From Oxyura jamaicensis (Eukaryota; Chordata; Aves; Anseriformes; Anatidae), in NCBI RefSeq assembly GCF_011077185.1, contig NC_048896.1, forward strand, positions 10,082,505 through 10,146,504: a stretch of DNA of 64,000 nt, written 5' to 3'. The notes beneath the pieces are model-generated. The model did not search any database. It was not told where the DNA came from and worked only from the letters and a program-made list of their open reading frames with translations. Both the position numbers and the translations under genes were made by a program. How positions within the stretch are numbered: the stretch's first letter is position 1; each line of letters begins with the position of its first letter. Below are positions 46,020 through 58,700 of this stretch, piece by piece.

Positions 46020-46145
46020 ATTTAGCCCGTGTGGCTGATTCCAGTTTCACAAGTGTAAATCAGAATCTGTTTCAATTATTTAAATTGATTTACACTTCAG
46101 TGTTTTAAATGGAGTGTTCCTGGTATAAATCAGAATCTGACTTCA
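46020..46145. repeat. palindromic interspersed-repeat remnant
   Basis: Arms AAGTGTAAATC (46051-46061) and GATTTACACTT (46087-46097) are perfect inverses, with a nested inverse TCAATT/AATTGA between them. The string TAAATCAGAATCTG recurs at 46057 and 46124. GTGTAAATCAGAATCTG-type repeats resemble old nonautonomous elements common in sauropsid genomes, but I cannot name the family. Confidence 0.4.
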
Positions 46146-46420
46146 CTTTTGTGCTCATGTCTTATAAAATCCACCTCCATTTTACCTATTGTATGTATGT
46201 TTTATTTAGGATTGCACCTATGTCCCTTCGGAGAGGTGGAGGTTCCTAATTTTGCTAACAAGGTACGTCTTTGCCATTTAGTACGACATGAATGTCTGAA
46301 ATGTTCTGTTGGGGAAAGGCGTCTGGTAGGTACTGATGTGTCTTCTGGAAGCTGGGTTCTTGGAGTTCCTTGAGAGATTTTTTGGGGGGTTATATGCAGA
46401 ACTTAAAGCACATCAAATTC

Positions 46421-46462
46421 AACATTTCTTCTCATAAATTTAACATTTCTTCTCATAAATTT
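46421..46462. repeat. perfect 21-bp tandem duplication
   Basis: The unit AACATTTCTTCTCATAAATT plus one T occurs at 46421-46441 and 46442-46462 without mismatch, consistent with slippage. Confidence 0.85.
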
Positions 46463-48276
46463 TCTCACACACTTTACACAGTTGTAGTGCTGATATGAAA
46501 GGCTGGGTTTATGGCAAATCAGAGTTTGTCTCCTTGATTTCCTCTGAGTTCTGAATTGCTGGGCTGTTTGTCCTAATTATGTCCTTAAAGCACAAGGTAC
46601 TTGGGGGACCTAGGATGATGCTCCCAGCCATAGAAGCAACTCTTTCACCGGAGATTCTGGTTTGTCTCAAAATTTAAGTTAAACTGACACAAGAGATTTT
46701 CTCCCGCTGCATTTTGCCCTCCCTACACTATCGATAATTTAGGATGCGTGTACTGCAAAGTACCTTATTTGTGTGGCTCAAGCTGTCTGTTCGTGTCTCC
46801 GTGCTGATGTCTGTCTCGTGTGCATGTGTAACTTGGCCTGATGCGTGCTCCCTGCGTTTATCCGTGCTGTCATGTTCCTCACCGCGTCGGTGACAGATGC
46901 GGTTTGGGTCGGTCACGTCTCTGCAGGGTGGTGTGCTCCGACTGCCTGGGCAGCCCTTCCAGCGCTCTGCTCTCTCCTTCCCCCCACTCTCCTTAGTTAG
47001 CCCAGGAGTTATTTGTGTGTGTGTAAGTGTGCACAAAAATAACCCGGTAGCGAGACAGTTCTGTTCCGCTTTCCTATCCGTATCTATTTTTTTGGGTCTA
47101 AATACAGCTTTTCAGAACAAGTTGTGTTGCATCACTACGGCTGTTGTGGAAGTAGAAGCTATTGAAAAGGCTTTTGAAAGCAGGAGGTGTGGAGTACGTA
47201 CCCATTCTCAGGTTGATACTTGAAGTATGCCGTGTTGCTCCTTTCAGAACCAACTACCAGAAGGATGCTACTTAAAAATACTCCTCCTCTGCTCAGTGCA
47301 GCTACGTGAGGTGTCTGCAGCTTGCCTCGCTGTGTGCCGACGGGCTCTGCCCCTGGCTCGGGGCTCACCTGGATGGGAGCAGAGGCTCTGCAGAGCCAGC
47401 CACCCCCGTGCCAGAGGCTCCCACTGGAACCGCTGTGAGGACCACGCTGGTTTCTTGAGGACTCTCTCAAATGCATTTTGCCGGAGATCAGCTGTATTTT
47501 GACTTCTCCAGATTTAAATTGGTAACCTGGAAAAGCTTTTGATCCATTCATATCCACCTTCCGACAGTGCTGTGGGATTAGAAAGTCAGGGCCCCAGACG
47601 GACTGACGTGTAACCTCGGTGTCCCATCAGGTGGGCAGCGGAGGCCAGTGCCCATTCCTTCACCAGCCTCCGGCTGTACACAGCCCACCAAAAGCCCTGC
47701 GAGGAGAGAGGCTGAGGTTCCTTGGAGATCGTTTTGACAAGGACCAGACCTGTGCTGCCCGAGCTTAAGTTTTCCCAGGGAGAGGCTGAGACAGTCTAGT
47801 GGCTACAGGGTGGGACTAGGGTTGGTTCTGAATGCCCAAGTCCCTAAACTCATTTCTGCTCGTGTAATATGGGCATAGCATCACTGACAGAGTTCAAAAT
47901 CCTTGGATGGAAGGATCCAAAGAATTACAGACTATTTGTTACGTATGATCTAAAATCCCAGTTCCAGGTTTGCTCATGTCCTCAGCCAAGTTAGCAGCCC
48001 AAATCCTTCTGTCTCAGACAAAATACCCTGACATTTAAAAATCTTGGATCAGGATTTCTTTGCAGCTTGGAGAATTGGCTCTTCCTTTACTTATTTTTCT
48101 TTTCTAAGGAGTATAGGAAGCATATCTGAATTTACTTGCTTGTCTTATTTTTGCCTCTTGACTTAAAAATAGCCCATTTTAAAATTAAACTTATTAAACC
48201 TTTCGCCAGGCATCCAAATTGTGGTTAAGAAACAAGGTGAATGTGTCTGGCATTTTCCAGCACACACACATGGCCG

Positions 48277-48799
48277 TATATAACCTAAAATGAGAGCTGC
48301 CAGTCCCGAACGGCGGCGGGGAGACATCGGCAAGCGTCGGGAAGCGTGTCCGAGTGCAGCAGCAGGTCCCCGGAGGTCCGACCACGGCTCCTTTTGTGTG
48401 CTTGTATTCCCCCCCCTCCTTTCTTTTTCTCCCCCCACCTTCTCTCCCCATGTGTGTTTTGTCTCCTCCTCCTGCGCTCGTGTCTGCCGTTGTATCTCCG
48501 CTCCTCTCCCTCCCCTCCTTGGGGCCGATCGCCAGGGGACCTCCAAGGGTCCGGGGTTGTCCTTGTTCCTCCGGCGTGTGCCGAGCCAAGGGTACCTCTC
48601 GGTGCGGGCAGAGATGCTGTTCCTGGCGGGGATGTGATCGCATAGCAACACAGCAGCGGGGCGCTGGCGGAGGAGAGGCGGCGGGCGCAGCGCTCAGCCT
48701 CAGCATGCATCCCTGTCACTGGCACCTCTCTGCTGATTCACAGCCCCTGCTCCCGACGCACGGCTGCTGCCCGCGTTCCAGACCCGGCGGACTCGGAAG
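48277..48799 (+). promoter_or_regulatory. candidate DRP2 promoter and noncoding first exon
   Basis: A TATA box TATATAA (48277-48283) precedes a GC-rich segment. The segment ends at a good donor CGGAAG|GTAGGC (48799/48800). A second donor GAGCG|GTAAGTG lies at 49043/49044. The acceptor of the DRP2 initiator exon (TGCCTTTCAG, ending 55694) is the likely partner. DRP2 has untranslated upstream exons in mammals. Open frames in this segment on either strand have no recognised homology. This assignment is an inference from position and signals. Confidence 0.35.
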
Positions 48800-51700
48800 G
48801 TAGGCCAAGGCAGAATTTGCTTCCCGCTCGGACCCTGGCCGTGCTGGAGAGGGGGAAATATCCAGATGGCTAACCTCAGAAATACACCCCAGTGCGTGTG
48901 TGCCTGTGTGTCCCTTCGCAGCGGTGCTGTCCCTGTGTGTGTGGGTGAGGAAACTTGCCGGGAAGAAAAGAAGGGTGTCGGGGGGATGTGGGCAGAGAGA
49001 AGGGCAGCCAAGGGTGCTTGCACGGGGGAGAGACCGGGGAGCGGTAAGTGATGCGGATGCCCGAGGCAAACAATAGCAGCAAGCATCCCTTCCAGGAGCT
49101 CTGATTCTTTTCACGTTGTAGGCTTCTTCACCCTGGCAGTGTTTTCAGCTGGGCTGAAGGACCACTCGGAGCAGGGTGCGTGCTGGCCTTCCAGTGTTCT
49201 CCTGCAAGGCTTTGGCTGCAGGGCAAGGCAGAGTGGGGAACATCTCTGAGCAGCAGGCTGCGATCAGGCTCTCGTCCCAGCTCTGTCCTTTTTGTTCACT
49301 GCCTTGCCCGGCGCAGCCTTGTTCCTTTCATGTCTCAACCCTCCCTCTCCCAGCTTCCTCCCAGTCCCTTCCACCTCCTCCTCCTCCCTCCAGGCCCCGT
49401 GTTGCCACTCCTGACCTCCCCGGTGATGCGGGCAGAGCCACCCGGGGCTGGCAGGATGCTGCTGGCTCCCCGGGGCTGGGCACCGTGCATCCCTGTCCCC
49501 GCTGGGCAGGGTGACCACCAGTCAGTGCTCAGCTCGACAGGCTGTTGCTGGTCCCCAGCACGGTCCCTCGAGCCTCCCCTTCTGCACAGCACCACCGGTG
49601 TGTGGTGAAATCACCAGCGCTGCCCTCGCAGGGGATCTGCGCTGGGATTGCCCAAGTGCTGCCACACGGGGAGGCAGCCACTGCCCCATGCTGGCCGTGG
49701 GACAAAGGGATGGCTTGGCATGGATTTTGGTTTTTAGCACTGAAAAAAAGGTCTAGCCAAATCTCCGTGCATCTGTGTTTTATCCGTGCCCTGATACAAG
49801 GTCCTTTGTACTCCCTTACCTCTCTGCTACTTGCTCATCTCTCCGGAGCCATGAGAGTTGTGTGGTTGTTCTTTTTGGTGGTCTTTATTGCCCGACCAGA
49901 GTCCCCTGCAACAACACACCGCACAACCTCCCAGCTGCAAGGTTTGGCTGCAGCAGGGGGGTTTCCCTTTTTTTGCCAGATGTGCATGTACGTATTTGAT
50001 TTTGAGCCCATCTCACATTGCCACCTGCCTTCCCCCACTCTGAAAGGTGACAAGTAGGTAATGGCACTACAGAAAGGGAGAAAAATGACAATTCTTGGTG
50101 AAAATTAAGATGAGGATAGAACCTCTCCAATTAACACCTGGCATGGACACATCACACTCACTGTGATTGTCCGGGGCTGTGCCTCTCAGTGGGGTTGCTC
50201 AGGCTGGAGAGACTCTTTTCAAAACTAAACAAAGAGGGATAGTGAAGGGATTAAATGGACAGGTTCAAACAAAAGCCCTGGCTTCTTGAGATGTATAGTG
50301 AATTTGTGATTATAATACTATCTTGAGCAGTATGTTCAAGGCCTCTGCTTTAGGCTGGATGCCTGTGATAAATGTATGAAAGTGGAATTAGAAATCTCAT
50401 GAAATAAGACATCCTGAGCAGGACGGATTCACCCTTCCAAAACCCTCATTTTCACAGGTGTATAAAGATCAAGCTGAGCTCTTCAGAGTGGAGCCAAAAT
50501 AGCTCCATCTCGCTGCTTCCCCTAGCATAAAAATGAGGTAGCTCCGATCCATCCCGGGGAAGGGACGGGAAGGAAAGGGGACTCATGTGGCACTCGGTCC
50601 ACGCATTGCCTCGGCCGGCCGGAGAACCCGGTGCCGTGGGAGTTCACAAGGACCAGCCCGTGGGGCGGAGGCAGAGTATTCAGATGTTTTTCCAACACTG
50701 GGAATGAGAAACAAAGCCTCAAGGAAGCCGAGAGTTAGCACAGCATCGCCCGGGTTTTTGCTGGCGTGCTCTCCTCACTCTTGTTCCTCGCCTATACGGT
50801 ATGGAAACGGGGGATGCGATTTTCACACTGCAGCAAGGCTCGTTCCTCCGCTAACAGCAGGGAAGGGAAAGCTCGGCTTGTCAGAGGCAGACAAAGAGAA
50901 GGCTCAGGGTTTTCTGTGATTTTAAATAGCCAAGCTTCGAGGCTACAGAGCATGACCGAGTCTCTGAAGGATTAGGTTAGGTTTATAAGGTTGTTGCAAC
51001 CTTCTGTTGGCCATTAAGCAAGTTATTACCCCTGCTGGCCCTTTTGTGGGTGGGGACGATGCCGGCTTCTTCCCCCACTCCTTTTGTCTGTCAGGGCTGT
51101 CAGGCAGCGACTTCTGTGTCCAGCACAGCGGGGCTGTGTGCCTACAGCTGGGTCTCAAGGTGCAAGGGTAATTACACGTAGTGCTGCCTAATTGGAGGAG
51201 GAGGAGAAGGGACGGGAAGAATTCCTCGGCAAAGCGAGTTTTGGAGAGAGCAGCTCAAAACCCAGCTGCAAGTTGGGAAGGGCATGTGAAAGAAATTCAG
51301 ATCTCAATCTTCCTAAATTGCCACAAGTTGTTTTTACACAGCAGAACAGCCAGTTCTGTGCTGTGGGCATGCACCCACGCTCACCTTGCTGGCTGGGGAC
51401 ATTGAGGTCCTGATTTCCTGGCCAAAGAATGTAACTGGGGACATTTTTCAGCTTGAGCTTTTGTGTGTGCACGTGTATTCTTCTGCTTGGGAAAATGGAG
51501 AGTGAGCGAGCCAGCAGAAGAGATCCGGCTGCTTTATCAGGAGCTGTGACACCTGCTTATCCCTTGAATTTTAAGACAGTTTTGGTTGTGAGTACAAAAT
51601 CTTAGTGGTCATTTCAGTACGCAGCTTGTGAGACGGGAGAGCTTCACCCACGCTTGCTGAATCAGGTCTCTTCTGTGCCACGTGCTCACCACCTGGTACA

Positions 51701-54700
51701 GCGGAAATTTCACTCTGCTTCTTAAGAAGAGCTGCTTAATTGAGGGACCCTTTTGCTGTAATTAACGAGGGGACCTGGTGGTGAGGTGGAAGTATCTGCT
51801 CCTGGTGTGTACAGAGAGATGAAGGACCCCTGCTCCAGAAGGGAGAGGTGTTGTCCTTAAGCTCGGTCCCAGTGGGACGAGGACTTCTCTTCCTTCTCTC
51901 TCACCAAAGCTTGACCTAGTGGGGTCTTGGGAAGTCGCTCTGCTGGCCCTAGATCTCAGGCCCTATCTGTGCACAGATGCAGAAAACAACTTTTGCTGGA
52001 ACAGGATGTGCTGCTGCACCACCGGGGGAGTCCTGCTGTCTGCCAGCCTGGGAATGCTCCCTTAGTCAGCGCGTAGATGGGAGCTGAACTTTGAAACATC
52101 TGCAAGCCTCCCACCTTTCCCCTTAAAGGACACTGAGCATGCTGAGCTAAAATGTTATTACTTCTCTTGTACAGTAAGTTCAACAATAACAAAGTCGTTA
52201 ACATTTCCAGCAGCAGGGAGTGTGTTTGTATTTCCATTCCCCCCGTGGGATAAAGGCTGAGCTGCCTTGCCTCAAAATGTTGCCATATTTTTTCCTGATG
52301 GGCCAGGCTATGAAGTGGAAAGTTTCAGCCCGGGAAGATTGTCTTGGAGGAAATTAGCAATTCAAAGTGTGAGCCTTGTGATGGAGAGACCTCCTGCCCT
52401 GTTTGCTGCATTTGCTGTCCTTTTGTGCAGGAGGGAGCTGCAAACCCAACATCTGCAAGGAACTCCAGCTTCCAGGGCAGTCTCCTGTCCTGCAGAGATA
52501 AGGGGCAGCTGCAGCACGACCCTGATGGCTGGGGGAGGTTGGGTCTGGGTTTCTAAGCAATGGCAGAGTAAAGTTGTTGGATGTTGGTACCCACAGGTGT
52601 GAGGGTTTACTGATGCCTGGGACAGAGAGGAGCTGCTGCAGGACCCAGGGCACGAGCTGTGGAGCCTCTGCAGCCAGACAGCTCTGCTGCTGCTTGGGGC
52701 TGAGGCCGGGCAAAGGCTGCCACAGCTGCCTCCCCAGGAGAGCAGCGCGGGTTTTGTAGCACATACAGCTCATCCAGGGAGAGGAAAAAGGCAGGTGTTT
52801 TGTTTTGAATAGACCCTAATGCAGCTGCCTTCAGCTGTAGAAGTGTAGCGTCGAGATTTTTTTGGCTTTTTTTATTTTTATTTTTCATCTAGAGGAACAT
52901 CGCCGACTCAAGCTAGGCTAAAGCACTGTGGTAACTGAGGTGTTTGGTGGCTGTAACACAGCGGAGTGAAGTGCATACCAAAAGCAGAGACAAGTGCTGC
53001 ATGTTCTCACGTGGGAGGATGTAGAAAAGCCTCGTGTAAGGAGGCTGCACCTGATCCCCCTCAGGGTCCATCGCCTTTGTGCCTGAAGGGTTACCTCCAG
53101 CCAAGACCAGCTCCGGCTGTGTGGGACACATGGGCACAGTTTCACTCCTTGCTCCTGAAACGGAAGGGTGCAGTGCCCTGGTGCCCCATCAGGCAGCTTC
53201 TCGTGGTGTCTTCATGTGCAGTTTTCACCTGATGTTGCCTGCAGGGGCCTTGATATTTCCCTCCTTGCACAGAAATGTTCCCAGGGGTCAGCCTGGCTTT
53301 AGTTCTGGTGGCACTGCCTGAGCACGTGGGGCCGGTTCTTGCAGCAGGCAGGTATGGACGCTGGTAAGTGGCTGTTGTAGGGTGAGCTTCACGTCCTGGA
53401 GCCTCCCTCCAGCTGGTGGGAAGGCCTGGAGCTGGCCACAGCCCCTGGGAGCGCAGTGCTGAGGCGATGCTTTCGCAGTGCCCCAGGGCTGACGTGGGAT
53501 GGGGCAGCTCCAGGCTCCTTACCGTCCCCTTGTGCTCCCACAGAGTGGCATCAGCCATCCTGCACAGACTGCAGCTCTCATCTTGTATCCCAGCCCTGCT
53601 CCAGCACCTGAGAGGCCTTCTGCCTCTCACCCTGTGGAGCAGTGCTTTCCATGACACCCCTGAGCTGTGCCCTCTGCCTCCCCTTTCAATGCCTGCATGT
53701 GTTTAACATGTGTTTTGAGCCAGGCTGGCTCAGTTGCCAGCATTTCTGTGGCTGATGGTGTCGCTTGGCTGTAGCACACCTGAGATGAATGCTGGTGGGG
53801 GAGAGGTGAGGGGGTCACAGCCCCAGAGCTGGGGAAGCACCAGCAGCAAGCATTTAGCCCAGAAGCATCCATAAAACACCTGCTCCACGTGCTGCAGTGC
53901 CCTGATGGTGCCTGGCGGCACCCTACAAGTGTGAGACCTGGAGTTATTGTGTGCCACAGCAAAGGAGCAGAGCAGGAGCATTTCTCCCTCTCCTGCAATA
54001 GCTGGGGATTTGGCGAAGCGATCATATGTTGGTTTGCTCGCAGCCGAGCCTCACCGTCTGGTCGTCTCTCCCCTTGAATGTCTGCCTTTGTGCTGGCTGC
54101 TGTACAGCTGAGTTATTTCCAGATCGTCTCAGGCTCTCCGCATCTGGGCTTTGCTGCCTTGGACGGGCTTCTTTTCCCTTGCACCATGGCTCTGTGTCTT
54201 CAAGGACCTTGTCTTTGCTGAAGGAGGTCAGGCCCGGCACCCAGGAGGTGCCAAAAGGGCTTTTCTTCTTTCCATAAGGCCGGCAGAGCATGTGAGAGCC
54301 ACCCGGCCTTCACAGGGGCACCTGTAGGACAAGGCTTCCCTTCCCCTTCTCCAGAACCACACCAACCCCGTGTGCGGAGACTTTTCCCTGAGCAGAATGC
54401 ACAAAGATGCACCAAGAGCACAATTGTTGAGGTAATAGGATATATTACCTCCTGTCAAAGGCAGAAATCATCCGCCGCACCCCTGGTGTTGCATAAGGGG
54501 GTCTCTGTGGACGCTGGAATTTGAGACTCCTGCTGTGCCGTGATAACCCTGCCATCTCCAGGGAAAGGAGCAGGATGAGGCTGCTGCGGCGCACGGCCCG
54601 CGATGCTCTTCTGTGCAGGTGGCAGGAAGGGCAGAGGGCAGGCCCCTGGGTGATCAGCATATTGGAGAGCTGAGCACAGACTGTTCTGCCGGAGACGGAG

Positions 54701-55694
54701 AGCATTACGGCGGTAGAAATTGCTCAGGGATTAAAAAAATCATAACAGGGTAAGCTGTTCTCTTAGCGTCGTGGAGGAGGGAAGGCAGTGGGAGCTCAGG
54801 CGAGGGAGCGAGGGGTGTGGAAGCAGAGCAGTGGGTGGTGGGTGCCAGGGCCGGGGGCTCTCCCCCTGCACCCATCTCCCCTTGGCCAGGCGGTTAGAAG
54901 GTTCCTTCTAAAAGCAGGAAAACCACCACCAGGCTGGGCAGGAGGGGCTGAGCCCTGCCCCGGTGATACCCCAGCATCGCCCTTTGCTGCTCTGCCCCCC
55001 GGGTGCTGAGCCTGCGTGGGCAAAGCCCTGCGCAGCAGTCACAGCTTCTGTACCTCGTGTCTCCATCCCGCCGTGCCTGGCTGTGCTCGGCTCCTCCGCT
55101 GGCTCCGGCCACACATATTTAGATCTGTAGAACACACGAAGGGGACACTGCTCACTGGTTTTATGGGTCTTACGGTTTTTAAAACTGAATAAAAATGTGA
55201 CTTTTATAATTCATAATGAGTAAGAACACACAAAAAGGTAGCGGGTTATTGAGGGGCATGTGTGAGGGACTGAGGTGCTAGCAAATTTTGTTTCTGAATG
55301 TAAGAGGAAAAATAATATGTTTGAAGATATTGCCTGTTGTTTCTGAACATAAGAGGAAAACATATGTTTGCAAAACGTTTTTTATATCCAAACAGAAGTG
55401 GTTGTGACAGTGTCCGGAGTGCAGTGAGAGCCTCTCTGCCCTCTGCTTTTAAACTCGGTGCCTCCCCTGCCCTGCAGGAAACCCAGCCCTTTGCTGGGAC
55501 TTGGCTGTGGGACTCACGCACATGGATGTTGTTTCAGCTCGTTGTATAACTGGATGCAAAAAAGAGTTGGACCCTTGTATGAAAAGAGACCGCAGCACCA
55601 GCACAAAGACAAGTGCATTTAGCCTCCGGGCTCCCCCGGGGGTGTCTGTTGAGGATGGGGAGGTGTGCACTGACCCTCTCGCGCTGCCTTTCAG
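48800..55694 (+). other. probable first intron(s) of DRP2
   Basis: Moderately GC-rich sequence between the candidate first exon and the initiator exon. It holds a pyrimidine-rich stretch near 49320-49395. Many overlapping open frames occur but none is conserved, and I see no RNA gene or mobile element. Confidence 0.4.
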
Positions 55695-55724
55695 GTGCTG
55701 GCGCCCGAGGCCGTCTCCATCCCC

Positions 55725-55793
55725 ATGAGCATCGGCTCTGATGCAGCCCCTGGTGATGCAGGAATGGCCTTACGTCCTCCCACCATGTCCTGA
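55725..55793 (+). promoter_or_regulatory. uORF overlapping the DRP2 start codon
   Basis: Within the initiator exon (55695-55848), an ATG at 55725 opens a 22-codon frame that ends at TGA 55791-55793. It runs out of frame across the DRP2 ATG (55741) and a second in-frame DRP2 ATG at 55756. Ribosomes starting here could not initiate DRP2 at 55741. The contexts of both the uORF ATG (CCCCATGA) and the first DRP2 ATG (TCTGATGC) are weak; Met6 (GTGATGC) has G at -3. Confidence 0.55.
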
Positions 55794-58700
55794 GTGGCAC
55801 GGCGCGGCCCCGGCGCGGCACAGCGGCGCTGCCCACCCGCTGCCCCAGGTAAGCGGCTCTGGCAGCCCTCGTCCCGCGCGGCGGCTGCGCGGGGCTGGGG
55901 GGCACGGCGGGACCTCGGCTCCTGCTGGGGGGAAAGCTCTCGGCTCCAGCCCCCCGCCGCCTCGCGCTTAATGAGGACGTTAGCTCTCCTCGAGCGTTTT
56001 GGCTGCAAAGCGTTTCCCGAAGTAGAGCACGAGAGACAACCCGCAGAGCTGGGTTTCAGGCTGCCTTCGGAATAAAGAACGCGAGGCTGCCGTCAACAGC
56101 TCTTACGTAGCTGGTTGGGTTTGCTTTTTCCTGGAAATGTGGAGGAATGTCAGCTTTTGCTGAAAGGTACGTTTCTGATCTTTCTGGGTGTGGAGACGAG
56201 CTCAGAACAAAGGCCATGGTGAAAGCCAAGGCTGAGATGCTGCAAGGCAGAGGAGCCTGTCCTTCTGGGCTGGTTTTCTCGAGGAACGGAGGGTGCTCAC
56301 ACTACTGGCCTCCCCCCTCTTCCCTGAGCATTTCTGCACAGGCTGCTCACCCACGCTGGGCAGAGAGGGGAAGGCTCTGGAAGTCCTGGCTGTGTGGCAG
56401 GACAGGGCAGAGGAGAGGAGGTCCCACCAGGAGGGTGGGAACACACTTGTCTGGGGTCGTATCCACTGGAGGATTCCCCCATCCCTGCCTGAGCCTGGCT
56501 CTCTGCCCCATGGGCACCGGTGTGTTCGGGGCATGTTAACAAGAGGCTTCAGGGTTCTCTGTGCCTCCTCCGTGCAGGTGTAGGTGCTGCCATGGATGAA
56601 ACAGCCTTCTTCTCATGTCCTTGCTTGTCCTGTTGCCAGCCCCCCCTTGGCTGAGCCCCTCTGCACCCCTCGGGCTGGGGGACTGGGACACAGAGGGGAC
56701 GGGGTGGTGGGAGGGGAGGCTGGCACTGCCAGCCCCCGGGGACACCAGCGGTCAGATGTGCAGGGAGGGAGAGGCAGGGAGACAGGGAGCTTTTCATTCC
56801 CTCCCGTAGGTGGAGGAGAGCATGGGAACAATGCTGGCCGGCAGCACTGTGGGGGACACGGGGAGCCAGCCCGGAGCCTGCTGGCAAAAACAAACTCTTT
56901 GCACCCAGTCCGGATGGGCAGGAGAAGCCGTGCTGGCACCAAGTGCCAGGATGGGACAAGGAGGGCACCTTTGGCTCCTTGGGGTCACGTCTCAAGGGCA
57001 GGTTTACCTTCAGGGTAGCCAAAGCTTGCTGGGACCTGTCCCTGGGTAAAACCCATCCCTGACAGCCTACCCTGCAGGGCACCAGAGGGCGAGGGGCTCC
57101 GCAGCAGCGGCACCCCCGGGGTTAAGGCAGGTTGGAGGCCGCAGGAATGCCGCCGGACAAAGCTGGGATTGAGGCCGGGAGGAGGCACGGCCGCCCCCCT
57201 CCAGATTCCTGGGGGGTCAGTGCCGGGGGCAGCCCCGAGCCCTGCTCACAGCAGCTCTTGCTGCCTGCCGGCCGGTGCTGCACAGCGGGCAGGAGGCGAT
57301 GCCCGCTCCGCCGGCCGCTCCGAGCAGCCCTGCTGCACCAAGAACAGGCGGAACGGAGCCTACGTGAGTGTCCTGGGCCCAAAAATCAACCTGCTGAGGG
57401 TGGAGGGGGTTGGATCCAGGCTGCCACCGCTCCAGCTCTGGGGAAGGGATGGGCAGGGGATGCTCGAGGGGAAGGCGCTGCTCTTGCTCCCTGCTCGCTT
57501 GCTTGTTCAACACCTGGCCCTTGCTTGGCCACCATCCCTGGCTCGTCTGCAGGTGATAGTCTGTGGGTTGTGGGCTTTTTGCATTGTCTTAAACTGGGCT
57601 GGGAAGATGGTTTTGTGCTGAGCCGTGCTGCAGCTCAATCCTCTCCTTGGCACCTCTGGGCACGGAGCGGAGAGCCAGGTGCTCCTGGGCAGTGCTGTGG
57701 GACTAACCTACTTCGGTGGCACGAGGAGCTGCACACGCAGACTGCGGGGTTGTATTTATTTTCTCCTAAGTGCGAGCAGCAGTTTTAGCTTGAGTGATTC
57801 ATTATTCATGGCCCCGAGATTCCTGTGAACTCTGTGGGCGATGGTTTTCTCTGTTTTCCTGGTGCTTCTGGAGCGGCAGGGAGTGGGGGGGGGCAGAGAA
57901 CAGCCTGGCGTTAGATGTTTTTAGATGAAGAAGACTTAGCAGCGCTCGGTGAGCATTTGACTCCCCTCTGAGAACCAGCACGGGGTGGGCATTGCTCCAC
58001 TTGCACGGCCAAATTCTGGGTCTGGTTTCCTCCTGCCCGCTGCTCCCCTGCGCTGCACCAGGGCCCCGCTGTCCTGCGCCTGTCCTGGGGTGCTCGGGCA
58101 GCCCGCGGGCAGGCAGCGAGCTGTCTGCTCCTTCCCTTTCCCAGCAAAGGGTGCCTGTTGCATGTACTGTTTAGAAAGTGCTAATGCAGTTAATTACGGT
58201 TGATTAATCACCTGGGGATAATTACCCCAAATGAGCTCTGATATCAAAGTAGCATCAGAGTGAAGCACTGCCTCTTCCTCAGCGAAGCGCATCCCACTTG
58301 GCATCACAATGTGTTTGTGTTTTGCGCACCAGGCTGCTCTGCTGGAGAGGAAATCCCCTCTCGCTCACCAAGTCCCACGTGAGATGCTCTCAGTCCTGCC
58401 ACTGTGTTGGTGTGGCCAGCAAGCACCATGCCTTTGCTGCCACTGCAAGAGGGAGCAAGCGTGTACAGTGCAAGAGGCTTAGGACAGGATTCCCCACCCA
58501 CCAAGGGTTTATTACTCTGTGATTAGCACCCGTTTTTGCAGGCAGGGTCACCTGGGGGTGTCGGGCTCAGCTGGGCTGGAGGTGCTCACACTGCACAGGG
58601 ACCAGCTCAGGTTTGGCTGCCGTCTGCTCCCCAGCCCTTCGGAGCATCCTTCGTGGCACCGCTGGTACCGGGGAGGTGCGGAGGAGAAGCAGCATCTGCA

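Larger units (their letters stand above)
39560..48240. other. CENPI-DRP2 intergenic interval, no protein gene recognised
   Basis: About 8.7 kb with no frame that resembles a known protein. It contains the small repeats, hairpins, the possible spliced transcript (40.9-41.8 kb) and the palindromic repeat remnant listed separately. In mammals DRP2 also follows CENPI directly, so absence of a coding gene here is expected. Confidence 0.6.

Noticed and set aside
48163..48725. Several overlapping frames of 100-170 codons on both strands at the DRP2 upstream region
   Set aside because: All frames are open at once because of composition; none shows a domain or conserved segment. The segment is better read as promoter or untranslated exon.
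56549..57082. 177-codon minus-strand frame in the DRP2 intron
   Set aside because: Pro/Gly/Ser-rich low-complexity product in GC-rich intron sequence with no splice support or homology.
57132..57788. 218-codon frame followed by a donor-like CCTAC|GTGAGT near 57363, considered as an extra DRP2 exon
   Set aside because: The exons 55741-55848 and 59122-59255 already join in phase and match the human protein without it.
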